Under the pieces are notes generated by a model. The model did not search any database and was not told the origin of the DNA. It saw only the letters and a list, made by a program, of their open reading frames with translations. Positions 1 through 7,126 of a stretch of DNA of 17,683 bases are shown here, piece by piece. The position numbers and the translations under genes were made by a program. Source of the stretch: Christensenella sp. UBA1224 (GTDB lineage Bacteria; Bacillota; Clostridia; Christensenellales; Aristaeellaceae); assembly GCA_002309235.1 (NCBI GenBank), contig DBXA01000029.1, positions 2,620 through 20,302 of the forward strand. Direction: 5' to 3'. Each line of letters starts with the position of its first letter. The first letter of the stretch is position 1.

Positions 1-533
1 GTATACGGCGACATCGAGTAGATGCCGGGGAGATCCGTTATCCTGGTATCGCTGCGGCCCCGTATGACGCCATCCTTTCTGTCGACTGTGACGCCGGGGA
101 AATTGCCTACATGCTGGTTTGCTCCCGTCAACTGGTTAAAGAGCGTAGTCTTGCCGCTGTTCTGGTTCCCCACCAGCGCAAAGGTCAGTAACGTTCCATC
201 CGGGAGCGGATCCCCGCTTCCCTTGGGATGGTATTTTCCTTCTTCTCCCAAGCCGGGATGTTCGGCAGCTGTCTTCCTGCGTTCTGCCCGGCCGGCCTCC
301 GCTGTTTTCTCTACCGGTCTGACAGCGATCTTCTTCGCATCATCAACCCGCAATGTCAGTTCATATCCGCGCAGTCGGAATTCCATGGGATCACCCATAG
401 GAGCCAATTTTACCAATGTGATCTCCGCACCGGGGACCACGCCCATATCCAAAAAATGCTGCCGCAGCGCGCCTTCACCGCCGACCTGTTCGATAACGGC
501 AGAGCTGCCGGTCTTCAATTCATTCAGAAACAT
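1..533 (-). CDS. feoB: FeoA-FeoB fusion ferrous iron transporter, N-terminal part (runs off the left edge)
   Basis: This is the beginning of a ferrous iron uptake protein in which a FeoA domain is fused to the FeoB GTPase-permease. Only the first 177 residues are inside the window. Residues 1-76 form the small SH3-like FeoA domain (HFLDMGVVPG, then a stretch around RLRGYELTLRVDDAKKI). Residues 77-116 are a charged, probably flexible linker. The FeoB G domain begins near 117, with P-loop GNQNSGKT at 122-129, G2 region VGNFPGVTVDRK at 142-153, and G3 DLPG at 167-170 followed by IYSMSPY. The start ATG at 533 is preceded by GAGGTAAAGAG as ribosome binding site. FeoB normally has a membrane permease domain after the G domain, which would lie outside the window. 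Identification is firm. The fused arrangement is directly visible and known from other Firmicutes and Bacteroidetes. Confidence 0.95.
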   Translation of the reverse strand, partial: MFLNELKTGSSAVIEQVGGEGALRQHFLDMGVVPGAEITLVKLAPMGDPMEFRLRGYELTLRVDDAKKIAVRPVEKTAEAGRAERRKTAAEHPGLGEEGKYHPKGSGDPLPDGTLLTFALVGNQNSGKTTLFNQLTGANQHVGNFPGVTVDRKDGVIRGRSDTRITDLPGIYSMSPY

Positions 534-671
534 ATACTCTTTACCTCGGATCAACCGATGTTCTTACCGGCCGGACTATGGACTATCTGATCATGGATCT
601 TCTCTGCACACATCAAAACTGACATGAACAGTATAGCGATCATCCGTCCATTCCCGGGAAAAATCCATTTC

Positions 672-677
672 ATTATA
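672..677 (-). promoter_or_regulatory. Extended -10 element upstream of feoAB
   Basis: On the minus strand TATAAT is preceded by TGG, giving an extended -10 (TGGTATAAT). No good -35 is seen at 17 bp. A start near 665 would leave a leader of about 130 nt before the feoAB ATG. The perfect palindrome TTCCCGGGAA at 651-660 lies just after the predicted start. No Fur or DtxR-type box was recognised by eye. Confidence 0.5.
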
Positions 678-692
678 CCACAATCCGCCGAT

Positions 693-1415
693 TTATGGCT
701 GCTGACTCTTTTCTTCGCACCAGTTCCATGTCTTCCCGTTCAGGCGAACGATATCCTCCCCTTCCCATACGACGGAAAGAGAAGCAGGATCTGTCCATGC
801 CGTTGAAAAGCGCCCAAGAGGATGTTTGATCGTCCCAAAGGGCAATCGGATGCTGTCCCCGGTCCTGTATACCGTGACAGATGTGCTCCCACCCAAGGCT
901 CCTTCATCCGTAATGACAACTTCCGCTTTATAGGTGCCGGTCGGAGAAAGAAACTCCCCGCATGCCACGCTGCCAAAGTTCCCAAGGAATATCCCGAGGA
1001 ATAAAAGCACCAGCGCCGGAATGGACATAAGTACCGAAAGGATCCCTGCCAGTACTTTCAGCCACCTTCGCGATCGTGCCATCAGAAACAGCACAGCGCT
1101 CAGTACAAGTATAACGGCAGCAAGGACATAACATGTCATGTTCAGGCCGTGCCCTCCGAAGAAAACGCGCAGGACTCCTGCTGACGCAGCCAGATGGATC
1201 CAGAGGAAGCTCCCGTCCCTTGAACCTGCCGGACAATCGCACAGGAGCGCCGCGGCCAGCAGGATTGCCGAGCATATACACCACGGCATTCTGTTCTCAA
1301 AATCATACTCCAGCCCCGGCAGCATGCCTATGACGCTCAGGACCAGCTCCGCCGTAAGCATGATATAGCAGACGGCAGACAGCCATTTCCGGAGAACGGC
1401 CGGATTCGGATGCAT
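693..1415 (-). CDS. Polytopic membrane protein with C-terminal DUF5412-like domain
   Basis: A 240-residue protein of unknown function. Hydrophobic segments are seen at about 11-33, 46-60, 70-84, 95-113 and 118-145, so it is probably a five-pass membrane protein. The soluble C-terminal region (about 155-232) has the pattern SPTGTYKAEV, a GGST turn, and a final WEGEDIVRLNGKTW strand pair. This resembles the DUF5412 family, in which an SPDGKY motif is followed by a strand ending in an xxINGK motif. The reading frame is open further upstream, to 1517. The ATG at 1415 was chosen because AAGGGAAGAG precedes it at good spacing and because a consensus promoter lies at 1459-1487, with predicted transcription start near 1452. 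The nearest upstream ATGs in the frame overlap that -10 or its start point. It is followed in the same direction by feoAB, which has its own likely promoter. Confidence 0.75.
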   Translation of the reverse strand: MHPNPAVLRKWLSAVCYIMLTAELVLSVIGMLPGLEYDFENRMPWCICSAILLAAALLCDCPAGSRDGSFLWIHLAASAGVLRVFFGGHGLNMTCYVLAAVILVLSAVLFLMARSRRWLKVLAGILSVLMSIPALVLLFLGIFLGNFGSVACGEFLSPTGTYKAEVVITDEGALGGSTSVTVYRTGDSIRLPFGTIKHPLGRFSTAWTDPASLSVVWEGEDIVRLNGKTWNWCEEKSQQP

Positions 1416-1458
1416 TTTCACACTCTTCCCTTGTTTTCTGTCATTACAGCCCATATAC

Positions 1459-1487
1459 ATTATACGAACCTGCAGGCGGCTTTTCAA
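1459..1487 (-). promoter_or_regulatory. Promoter of the DUF5412-like gene
   Basis: On the minus strand TTGAAA (1487-1482), a 17-bp spacer and TATAAT (1464-1459) form a near-consensus sigma-A promoter. Predicted start is near 1452, about 37 nt before the ATG at 1415. Confidence 0.75.
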
Positions 1488-1525
1488 GCGTTGTTTCACT
1501 GATGATAAAATCAACACAGGATATC

Positions 1526-1554
1526 TTCAAAACACCCGCGAAGTCGTGTATAAT
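1526..1554 (+). promoter_or_regulatory. Promoter of the cysteine synthase-family gene
   Basis: TTCAAA (1526-1531), a 17-bp spacer and TATAAT (1549-1554) match the sigma-A consensus well. It is divergent from the promoter at 1459-1487, with the two -35 elements about 38 bp apart. The leader to the ATG at 1629 is about 68 nt, and no T-box or S-box structure was recognised in it. Confidence 0.7.
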
Positions 1555-1628
1555 CATAGCTGCGCATCCGGATACGGCAGTCCACCGTTTCCTCCGCCGC
1601 ATATAACGATGAACAGAAGGCGAAACAC

Positions 1629-2558
1629 ATGATATGTGATAATATACTCGAAGCGGTAGGGAATACCCCCATGATAAGACTCAACCGCATGGCCGAAAAA
1701 GACAGCGCCGAAATACTGGTCAAAGCCGAGCCTTTGAACGTAGGCGGTTCCATCAAGACCAGGACCGCTCTGAACATGATACGGCAGGCAGAAGAGGAAG
1801 GGCTCATCCAGCCTGACAGCATCATCGTAGAGCCCACCAGCGGCAACCAGGGGATCGGTCTTGCGCTTGTCGGTGCAGTCAGAGGCTACAGGACGATCAT
1901 CATAATGCCGGATTCGGTCAGTGAAGAACGCCGCAAGCTCGTAAGGCATTACGGCGCAGAGGTCAAACTGATCCATGACGCCGGCGATATCGGCAAATGC
2001 ATGGAGGAATGCCTGCAGGCTGCGCTGAACATGAGAAAGAAAAACCCGAAGGTTTTTGTCCCGCAGCAGTTCGAGAACCCGAACAACACCCTGGCACACA
2101 AGAAGTATACCGCCCTGGAGATCATGGCGCAGGTTGCCAAGCCGATACACGGCTTTTGCAGCGGCATTGGGACCGGCGGCACGCTTACAGGTATCGGAGA
2201 AGTACTCAAAGCACAATACCCGGATATCGAGATCTGGGCTGTTGAGCCGGAAAACGCCGCTATCCTCGCCGGCGGGACCATCGGCACACATCTGCAGATG
2301 GGGATAGGTGATGGCATCATACCGGATATCCTGAACAGGGAGATCTACGATGACATATACGTCGTAACAGACCAGGAGGCAATTGAGACCGCCAGGAGGC
2401 TGGCCCGTGAAGAAGGTCTCGCATGCGGCATCTCCAGCGGCACCAATGTCGCCGCGGCAATCAAGCTGGCCAGGAAGCTCGGCCCGGGAAAGACAGTGGT
2501 AACAGTACTGCCGGATACTGCGGAAAGGTATTATTCTACCCTTCTGTTCGGAGAATGA
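1629..2558 (+). CDS. Cysteine synthase-family PLP enzyme
   Basis: A 309-residue fold-type II PLP enzyme of the O-acetylserine sulfhydrylase / cystathionine beta-synthase family, expected to carry out beta-replacement on an activated serine, such as cysteine formation from O-acetylserine and sulfide. Visible landmarks are GNTPMIRL (11-18), the PLP lysine K43 in NVGGSIKTR, the substrate loop TSGNQG (70-75), the phosphate-binding loop GTGGT (181-185) and S270 in GISSGTN near the C terminus, where a Ser/Thr contacts the PLP ring nitrogen. Length matches CysK (about 300-310). Two loops differ from textbook CysK: NPGSSVKDR is NVGGSIKTR, and TSGNTG is TSGNQG. The nucleophile or acceptor may therefore not be the standard one, so no gene symbol is given. 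ATG 1629 has AGAAGG upstream. It is monocistronic and convergent with the next gene. Confidence 0.88.
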   Translation: MICDNILEAVGNTPMIRLNRMAEKDSAEILVKAEPLNVGGSIKTRTALNMIRQAEEEGLIQPDSIIVEPTSGNQGIGLALVGAVRGYRTIIIMPDSVSEERRKLVRHYGAEVKLIHDAGDIGKCMEECLQAALNMRKKNPKVFVPQQFENPNNTLAHKKYTALEIMAQVAKPIHGFCSGIGTGGTLTGIGEVLKAQYPDIEIWAVEPENAAILAGGTIGTHLQMGIGDGIIPDILNREIYDDIYVVTDQEAIETARRLAREEGLACGISSGTNVAAAIKLARKLGPGKTVVTVLPDTAERYYSTLLFGE

Positions 2559-2583
2559 CAAAGCACAGGGCAGGAAAACCGGT

Positions 2584-3855
2584 TCAGTATGCAGGTCCCA
2601 CAGGTGAATATCCGCACTTTTTTACCAGCTGCTGCCCTTCGCTGCCGCAGATCCATTCCAGCAGCACCCGCGTTTCTTCCCCCGCATCCGAACGGGTCAC
2701 CGCATAGAAATACGAAGCTAGCGGATAAGTGCCGTTTTCGATATTTTCCACCGTAGGCGCGATCCCGTTTATCGACAGTATCTTCACATCGAAGTTTTTC
2801 ATCAGCTCCGTACAGTAAAACCGGAAAGAATACCCCAGGGCGTTGCGGTGATTCCTGTAGGCAGAAACACGGCTTATGATATCCCCCATATCTCCCGCAA
2901 CGTTTTCCTTTATCGCCGGCATGATCGGAGTATCCCGCATGACAAAGCGCTCCAGGGCTGTCTGGCTGCCGCTCCCCTCATCACGCTGGTAAGCAAGTAT
3001 CCTGCCCAGGCCCCTTACGCCGAGCTGGTCCCAGCGGTCGATCGATCCGGAATAGACACTGCGGATCTCATCAATCGTCAGCCCTTCCACGGGATTATCC
3101 GGATGAACAAAGAAGACAAACGCCTCCCTGTCAATGGGCGTATAGACCAGCTCCACTCCCTGTGAGGCCACATACTCCTCCTGTTCCCTGGAAGGCCCGG
3201 CCACAAAGATGATATCGCATTCCCCTTTCACGATCTTCCGGTAAGCATTCGCGGTAGTGGAGCACGCCACGATCTTGCGTATCTGCTCCGGCTCTTTATC
3301 CTTCATAGCTTCCGGATAGGTCGCCTGCGCAAATGCGGCATACACGGGATACAGAGCGGTAGCCCCGTCCATGCGCGGGAGTGTATCGGTATCCTCAAAA
3401 CGCAGCTGCACATCCTGCTCCGTTTCCTTTGCAAGGCTGCCGGATACAAAGGGAGTATATGTCCTGTAGTCAAAATAATCGTTCATCGTTATGGTGCTGA
3501 TATACTGATCGTATTGATAATCTGCCCGGAAACCGGCCCATACCAATGCAGTAATAAAGGCTAAGGTGAGAAAACGCTTCCAGTTCAGCTGTCCGGCCAT
3601 TAAGAACATAAGAAAGCATTGCATCAGTATGCCAAGGAGGATATACCCGACTCGCAGGTACCAGCGGGTCTGAAATATACATATCACGATAACCGCCAGC
3701 AGTAGAATAACAGCATCCGCGATGCTTAGCAGGACAACGCGCCAGTCCGCCAACAGGGCATCCCCGATCTTTTTCAGCTTAAGCCGTTCACTTCCGCGGT
3801 TGCACACAGCGACCCAGATATTCGCGATAAGCACCGCGGCAACAATGATATACAT
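2584..3855 (-). CDS. Membrane-anchored PstS-like substrate-binding protein
   Basis: A 423-residue protein with an unusual layout. Four predicted membrane helices at about 2-18, 40-61, 68-89 and 94-110 are followed by a periplasmic-binding-protein domain of the PstS type (about 120-423). Phosphate-binding-like motifs are seen: PRMDGATALYPV near 160-171 and QRDEGSGSQTALERF in the middle of the domain, matching the T/S-rich loops that hold phosphate in PstS. The domain also has the NALGYSF segment common in this family. The basic loop after helix 1 (NRGSERLKLKK) suggests it is cytoplasmic, which puts the binding domain outside the cell. There is no lipobox, and pstC, pstA, pstB and phoU do not neighbour it. 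The ATG at 3855 has a strong AGGAGG. The ligand could be phosphate or another oxyanion, and its role may be sensing rather than transport. Confidence 0.8.
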   Translation of the reverse strand: MYIIVAAVLIANIWVAVCNRGSERLKLKKIGDALLADWRVVLLSIADAVILLLAVIVICIFQTRWYLRVGYILLGILMQCFLMFLMAGQLNWKRFLTLAFITALVWAGFRADYQYDQYISTITMNDYFDYRTYTPFVSGSLAKETEQDVQLRFEDTDTLPRMDGATALYPVYAAFAQATYPEAMKDKEPEQIRKIVACSTTANAYRKIVKGECDIIFVAGPSREQEEYVASQGVELVYTPIDREAFVFFVHPDNPVEGLTIDEIRSVYSGSIDRWDQLGVRGLGRILAYQRDEGSGSQTALERFVMRDTPIMPAIKENVAGDMGDIISRVSAYRNHRNALGYSFRFYCTELMKNFDVKILSINGIAPTVENIENGTYPLASYFYAVTRSDAGEETRVLLEWICGSEGQQLVKKCGYSPVGPAY

Positions 3856-3893
3856 TCTGCTATCCTCCTTTCACCGGCTTGTTTATGTCAACT

Positions 3894-3918
3894 ATTATAA
3901 TACGTTTTCTCTCGAGAG
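3894..3918 (-). promoter_or_regulatory. Probable promoter of the PstS-like gene, with a palindrome in the spacer
   Basis: On the minus strand a perfect TATAAT (3899-3894) lies about 32 nt upstream of the gene start plus leader. The -35 is poor (TTCCCT at 17 bp). The perfect 10-bp palindrome CTCTCGAGAG (3909-3918) sits within the spacer and could be a regulator site. Confidence 0.45.
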
Positions 3919-3942
3919 GGAAGCCGCACCCGCCGTTTTTAC

Positions 3943-3971
3943 TTGACGAAACCTGTATTCCGGAGTATACT
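3943..3971 (+). promoter_or_regulatory. Promoter of the methyltransferase-ylmH-flavoprotein-araD unit
   Basis: TTGACG (3943-3948), a 17-bp spacer and TATACT (3966-3971) make a strong sigma-A promoter. Predicted start is near 3978, leaving about 43 nt to the ATG at 4021. Confidence 0.72.
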
Positions 3972-4020
3972 CACCCCAATCTTACCGACAAGCCTTTCGA
4001 ACCTGCGGGGAGGTAATGGG

Positions 4021-4842
4021 ATGGATCTGCATGATTTTGCCGACGTCGCCGAAAACTATGACAGATACCTTGAAGTGATGTATGAGCATGACGACCATCA
4101 TGAGCACTTTCAGGAGTTTTATCTCGATCTGGCGAAGAGATACGGTTCCGGCGGCGTGGTGGATGTCGCCTGCGGCACAGGCGCTGTGCTTTTGTATCTG
4201 GCGCAGCATGGGATAAACGCCGACGGCACGGATATATCGGAAGAGATGTGCAAGGTCGCCGCCAAAAAGGCAGAAGCTCTGGGGCTCCATCTGAACATCA
4301 TCCCGGCCGATATGACCGTCTTTGATTCCGGAAGGAAGTACTCCCTCGCCATCATAGCCCGCAGCGGGTTTATGCACCTGCCCACCCAGTTTCTGCAGGA
4401 AAAGGCTCTGAAAAACCTGCACGACCAGCTGGTCCCAGGCGGCATACTGACGCTCAACACGTTCGACCCCTGGCCGCCTGTGCAGGCGCAGCAAATGCTC
4501 ACGACACCGGAGGATTACACCTTCCGTCTGGAATACACAAACCTTTCCGGCAACCGGGAGAAGATCTACAATGCCATCACCTACAACCCCTATACGCAGC
4601 AAATGTACGGCAACTGGAAATTTGTGGAATACAATAGCCGGGGCGAAGTCATTGGCGAAAGGATACGCCCCCTGCTGATGCGCCAGACGTACCGGTCTGA
4701 GATGTTCCTGCTGGCAAAGCTCTGCGGCTTTACGGTCGAGGATATCTATCGCGGCTACAACGGAGATAAAGAGGATCCGGGTGATCCTGAATCTGCTGCG
4801 AAATACAGGGAAAACCTGATCTGGATCCTGAAACGGGTATGA
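4021..4842 (+). CDS. Class I SAM-dependent methyltransferase
   Basis: A 273-residue cytoplasmic methyltransferase with the Rossmann-like class I fold. Motif I VVDVACGTGAVLLYL at 46-60 binds S-adenosylmethionine. The acidic end of strand 2 is GTDISEEM (69-76), and PADMTVF (95-101) corresponds to the adenine-contacting region. Residues 106-122 (KYSLAIIARSGFMHLPT) form the post-motif strand. The methyl acceptor cannot be told from sequence. The open frame continues upstream to 3943, but that stretch overlaps the promoter. ATG 4021 has GGGGAGG at 7-nt spacing, so it was chosen. It is followed after 15 nt by a ylmH-like gene, and the two are likely cotranscribed. Confidence 0.88.
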   Translation: MDLHDFADVAENYDRYLEVMYEHDDHHEHFQEFYLDLAKRYGSGGVVDVACGTGAVLLYLAQHGINADGTDISEEMCKVAAKKAEALGLHLNIIPADMTVFDSGRKYSLAIIARSGFMHLPTQFLQEKALKNLHDQLVPGGILTLNTFDPWPPVQAQQMLTTPEDYTFRLEYTNLSGNREKIYNAITYNPYTQQMYGNWKFVEYNSRGEVIGERIRPLLMRQTYRSEMFLLAKLCGFTVEDIYRGYNGDKEDPGDPESAAKYRENLIWILKRV

Positions 4843-4857
4843 CCATTGCAAGGATTT

Positions 4858-5607
4858 ATGGAAACAAATGATGTAATGATACGGCATCTTCTGGATCTGT
4901 GCAGGAAGAGTGAAAAGTCCGGCATCTGGCTGTATTCCGGTTTTCTGTCGTTGGCAGAGCAGGACGACCTCCTCTCCTGCAAAGAAGCACAGGGACGCTC
5001 TTTCCGTTTGATCGGCGGTTATGATAGCGCGGAGCGAAAGATACTTGCCGCCGGGAACGAAGCGGAAGCAGGGCCGCCCGAACCGCCGATCAGCGTGATC
5101 GCCGTCAACCCGCGATCCGCAAAGTTTGCGGAAGAACTGATCCATCGGGACTATCTGGGGGCTATCCTCGCGCTGGGGATCGAGCGCAGCGTGATAGGTG
5201 ATATCCTCGTGCGTGATAAACGTGCATGGTTTTTCTGCCTGTCTTCCGTTGCGGACATGGTCGCCTCCTCCCTCACGGAGGTCCGCCGGACCAGCGTGAC
5301 AGCGGCAGTCATAACGGAAGACGTGCCGGAGCTCCAGCCGAGATACATGCCTCTCAGGCTGAATGTGGCATCCGAGAGGATGGACGCCATCGTTTCCGCG
5401 CTGGCAGGTATTTCCCGCGGGCAGACAGACAGACTGTTCGCCGCGGGCAAGGTATTCCTGAACGGGCGTACGACAATGGACCGGAGCCTGCGGCTCAAGG
5501 AAGGAGATATCCTTTCCGTAAGGGGATTCGGCAAGGCCGTTTATGACGGGATAGAATACGAAACAAAGAAAAAAAGGTATCAGGTCCGGGTCCGCAAATT
5601 AATCTGA
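4858..5607 (+). CDS. YlmH-like S4-domain RNA-binding protein
   Basis: A 249-residue member of the YlmH family. The N-terminal half carries the family hallmark HRDYLGAILALGIERSVIGD (96-115), and the C-terminal S4 RNA-binding domain spans about 173-235 (SRGQTDRLFAAGKVFLNGR, then RLKEGDILSVRGFGK). YlmH proteins are encoded near the division locus in many Gram-positives, and Bacillus YlmH has been tied to rescue of stalled 50S-peptidyl-tRNA complexes in ribosome quality control. Here the gene lies outside any division cluster. A TTG at 4846 is also in frame. ATG 4858 was preferred because AAGGA precedes it, although the spacing is short, and because homologues start at about this point. It has the same direction as the methyltransferase with a 15-nt gap. 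Confidence 0.9.
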   Translation: METNDVMIRHLLDLCRKSEKSGIWLYSGFLSLAEQDDLLSCKEAQGRSFRLIGGYDSAERKILAAGNEAEAGPPEPPISVIAVNPRSAKFAEELIHRDYLGAILALGIERSVIGDILVRDKRAWFFCLSSVADMVASSLTEVRRTSVTAAVITEDVPELQPRYMPLRLNVASERMDAIVSALAGISRGQTDRLFAAGKVFLNGRTTMDRSLRLKEGDILSVRGFGKAVYDGIEYETKKKRYQVRVRKLI

Positions 5608-5679
5608 TCAAGCAGTCTAACGGGCCGGGAAATGCCATTTAGATCTGTTTTTCATAACATTATGCAAAGGAGCCGGAAC

Positions 5680-6237
5680 ATGAAAGCACTCGTTATCAAC
5701 TGCAGTCCTGTGCGCACAGGCGCTACGGCTGAGATCGCAAGGATCGTTTCCGAACAGCTTTCCAAAAGATATGAGACCAAACAGGTCTGCATAGACGATT
5801 ACGCTTTCGGATTCTGCAAAGGCTGCCGGACATGTCACATTACGGCAAAATGCGTTCAGAGCGATGATGTGGACACGCTCATGGGTGAATTTGCCCGTGC
5901 GGATGCCATCGTATCCGTTTCCCCCTCCTATTGGGCAGATATACCCGGGCAGTTCAAGGCTTTTATCGACAGGTGTACGCCATGGTGCAATACGCACGAA
6001 CCGCATATGACGATCCCCAAAGGAAAAAAAGGGTATACAATAGCTTTGCGCACAGGGCCCGGTATGAAGGAATGCGAAAGGGTCATAAGCAGCATAGAGC
6101 ATTTCTACGGCCATCTCGAGATCGGGTGCTGCGGCAGACTCGGCCTGTGCAATGTGGAGTATAAAGATGCCGTAAATGAGAGAAGGACCGAAATAGAAGA
6201 ATTCTGCAGAATGATCTTAAAAGGAGACGAAATATGA
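5680..6237 (+). CDS. Flavodoxin-like NAD(P)H oxidoreductase / iron-sulfur flavoprotein
   Basis: A 185-residue protein of the NADPH-dependent FMN reductase / flavodoxin superfamily. The N terminus MKALVINCSPVRTGATAEIA (1-20) is the beta1-loop-alpha1 that holds the FMN phosphate, and SPSYWADIPGQFKAFIDR (81-98) is the flavin isoalloxazine region. Four cysteines, C46-x2-C49-x2-C52-x5-C58, fit the compact C-x2-C-x2-C-x4-7-C motif of iron-sulfur flavoproteins (Isf), so a 4Fe-4S cluster is plausible. Many related reductases keep only some of these cysteines. ATG 5680 was chosen over the in-frame start at 5632 because AAAGGAG precedes it. Its stop overlaps the start of araD (ATGA), implying translational coupling. 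The physiological substrate is not known. Confidence 0.85.
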   Translation: MKALVINCSPVRTGATAEIARIVSEQLSKRYETKQVCIDDYAFGFCKGCRTCHITAKCVQSDDVDTLMGEFARADAIVSVSPSYWADIPGQFKAFIDRCTPWCNTHEPHMTIPKGKKGYTIALRTGPGMKECERVISSIEHFYGHLEIGCCGRLGLCNVEYKDAVNERRTEIEEFCRMILKGDEI

Positions 6238-6935
6238 AATACGAACAACTTCGCCGCCGCGTCTACGCGGCAAACATGCTGCTGCCAAAGTATAACCTGG
6301 TCACCTTCACCTGGGGAAATGTTTCAGAGGCTGACCGCAATGCGGGCGTATTTGCCATCAAACCCTCCGGTGTCAGTTATGAGGAGCTGAAGCCAGAGGA
6401 CATCGTCGTGTTGGATCTTGCCGGGAATGTAGTAGACGGCGAACTCAACCCGTCATCCGATACAAAGACGCATATCGTGCTGTACAACTCGTTCCCTGCG
6501 ATCGGCGGCATCGTGCATACGCACAGCCCCCATGCCGTCGGCTGGGCGCAGGCAGGGCTTGATATCCCCTGCTGCGGTACGACCCATGCGGATTATTTTT
6601 ATGGTACCGTCCCCTGTGCACGCCATCTGACGCAGGAAGAGATCGATGACGATTACGAGATGAATACCGGCCGGACCATCGTGGAAACCTTTACAGAGCG
6701 TAAGCTTGACCCGGCCTTCGTTCCCGGGGTGCTCTGTTCCAGTCACGGTCCTTTTACATGGGGAAAAAATGCCGACCAGGCTGTCTATCACGCCGTCGTG
6801 CTGGAAGAGATCGCCAAAATGGCTTTGTATACCAAACAGATCTGCGGCGAAGCAAAAGAGGCCCCCATGCGCTATACACAGAAGCATTTCATGCGCAAGC
6901 ACGGCCCGAACGCTTATTACGGACAAAAAAAGTGA
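6234..6935 (+). CDS. araD: L-ribulose-5-phosphate 4-epimerase
   Basis: A 233-residue class II aldolase-fold epimerase that converts L-ribulose 5-phosphate to D-xylulose 5-phosphate, the last step of L-arabinose catabolism before the pentose phosphate pathway. Key residues of the E. coli enzyme fall at the same numbers: metal ligands H95, H97 (HTHSPH) and H171 (SSHGPF), D76 (SSDTKTH), and catalytic D120 (TTHADYFYG) and Y229 (NAYYGQ). The length is within two residues of E. coli AraD (231). It starts on the ATGA overlap with the flavoprotein gene. No araA or araB is in the window, but a GH127 arabinofuranosidase lies about 9 kb downstream. A role in another L-ribulose- or L-xylulose-producing route, such as ascorbate use via UlaF-type epimerases, is also possible. 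Confidence 0.92.
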   Translation: MKYEQLRRRVYAANMLLPKYNLVTFTWGNVSEADRNAGVFAIKPSGVSYEELKPEDIVVLDLAGNVVDGELNPSSDTKTHIVLYNSFPAIGGIVHTHSPHAVGWAQAGLDIPCCGTTHADYFYGTVPCARHLTQEEIDDDYEMNTGRTIVETFTERKLDPAFVPGVLCSSHGPFTWGKNADQAVYHAVVLEEIAKMALYTKQICGEAKEAPMRYTQKHFMRKHGPNAYYGQKK

Positions 6936-7027
6936 ACGATGTCCTCGCTTCATTGCATGCCGATGCACAGATGTTACTCCCTGATCCGGCCGGCAAGACG
7001 ATCATTTGTGCAAACTTGCAGAAATGC

Positions 7028-7056
7028 TTGAACAGTTGAGAAAACTGTGCTACTAT
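7028..7056 (+). promoter_or_regulatory. Promoter of the 79-residue small protein, with a symmetric spacer
   Basis: TTGAAC (7028-7033), a 17-bp spacer and TACTAT (7051-7056) preceded by TGC (extended -10). The spacer contains the inverted repeat ACAGTT-N5-AACTGT (7032-7048), a candidate operator. Predicted start is near 7063, about 64 nt before the gene. Confidence 0.6.
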
Positions 7057-7126
7057 ATGAGGAGTCCAAAGCATGGTTCATCTTTGCGGACAAAAGCCTT
7101 AAGCATTACGAAAGGGGATATCTGAT

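Noticed and set aside
22..627. 201-codon plus-strand open frame
   Set aside because: It covers the feoAB start on the opposite strand, where the FeoA and G-domain motifs are unmistakable.
1413..1517. Upstream start for the DUF5412-like protein
   Set aside because: The extra 34 codons run through the promoter at 1459-1487 and lack a ribosome binding site.
1554..2561. 335-codon minus-strand open frame
   Set aside because: It lies exactly antisense to the cysteine synthase-family gene, has no family motifs or plausible start, and the opposite strand encodes a clear enzyme.
2559..2583. Terminator between the convergent cysteine synthase-family and PstS-like genes
   Set aside because: Only a short AACCGGTT palindrome is present, with no stem-loop plus T tract.
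3943..4020. Upstream start for the methyltransferase
   Set aside because: This stretch contains the promoter; ATG 4021 has a strong SD.
3982..5145. 387-codon minus-strand open frame
   Set aside because: Antisense to the methyltransferase and ylmH-like genes; low-information histidine/glutamine-rich translation with no recognisable domain.
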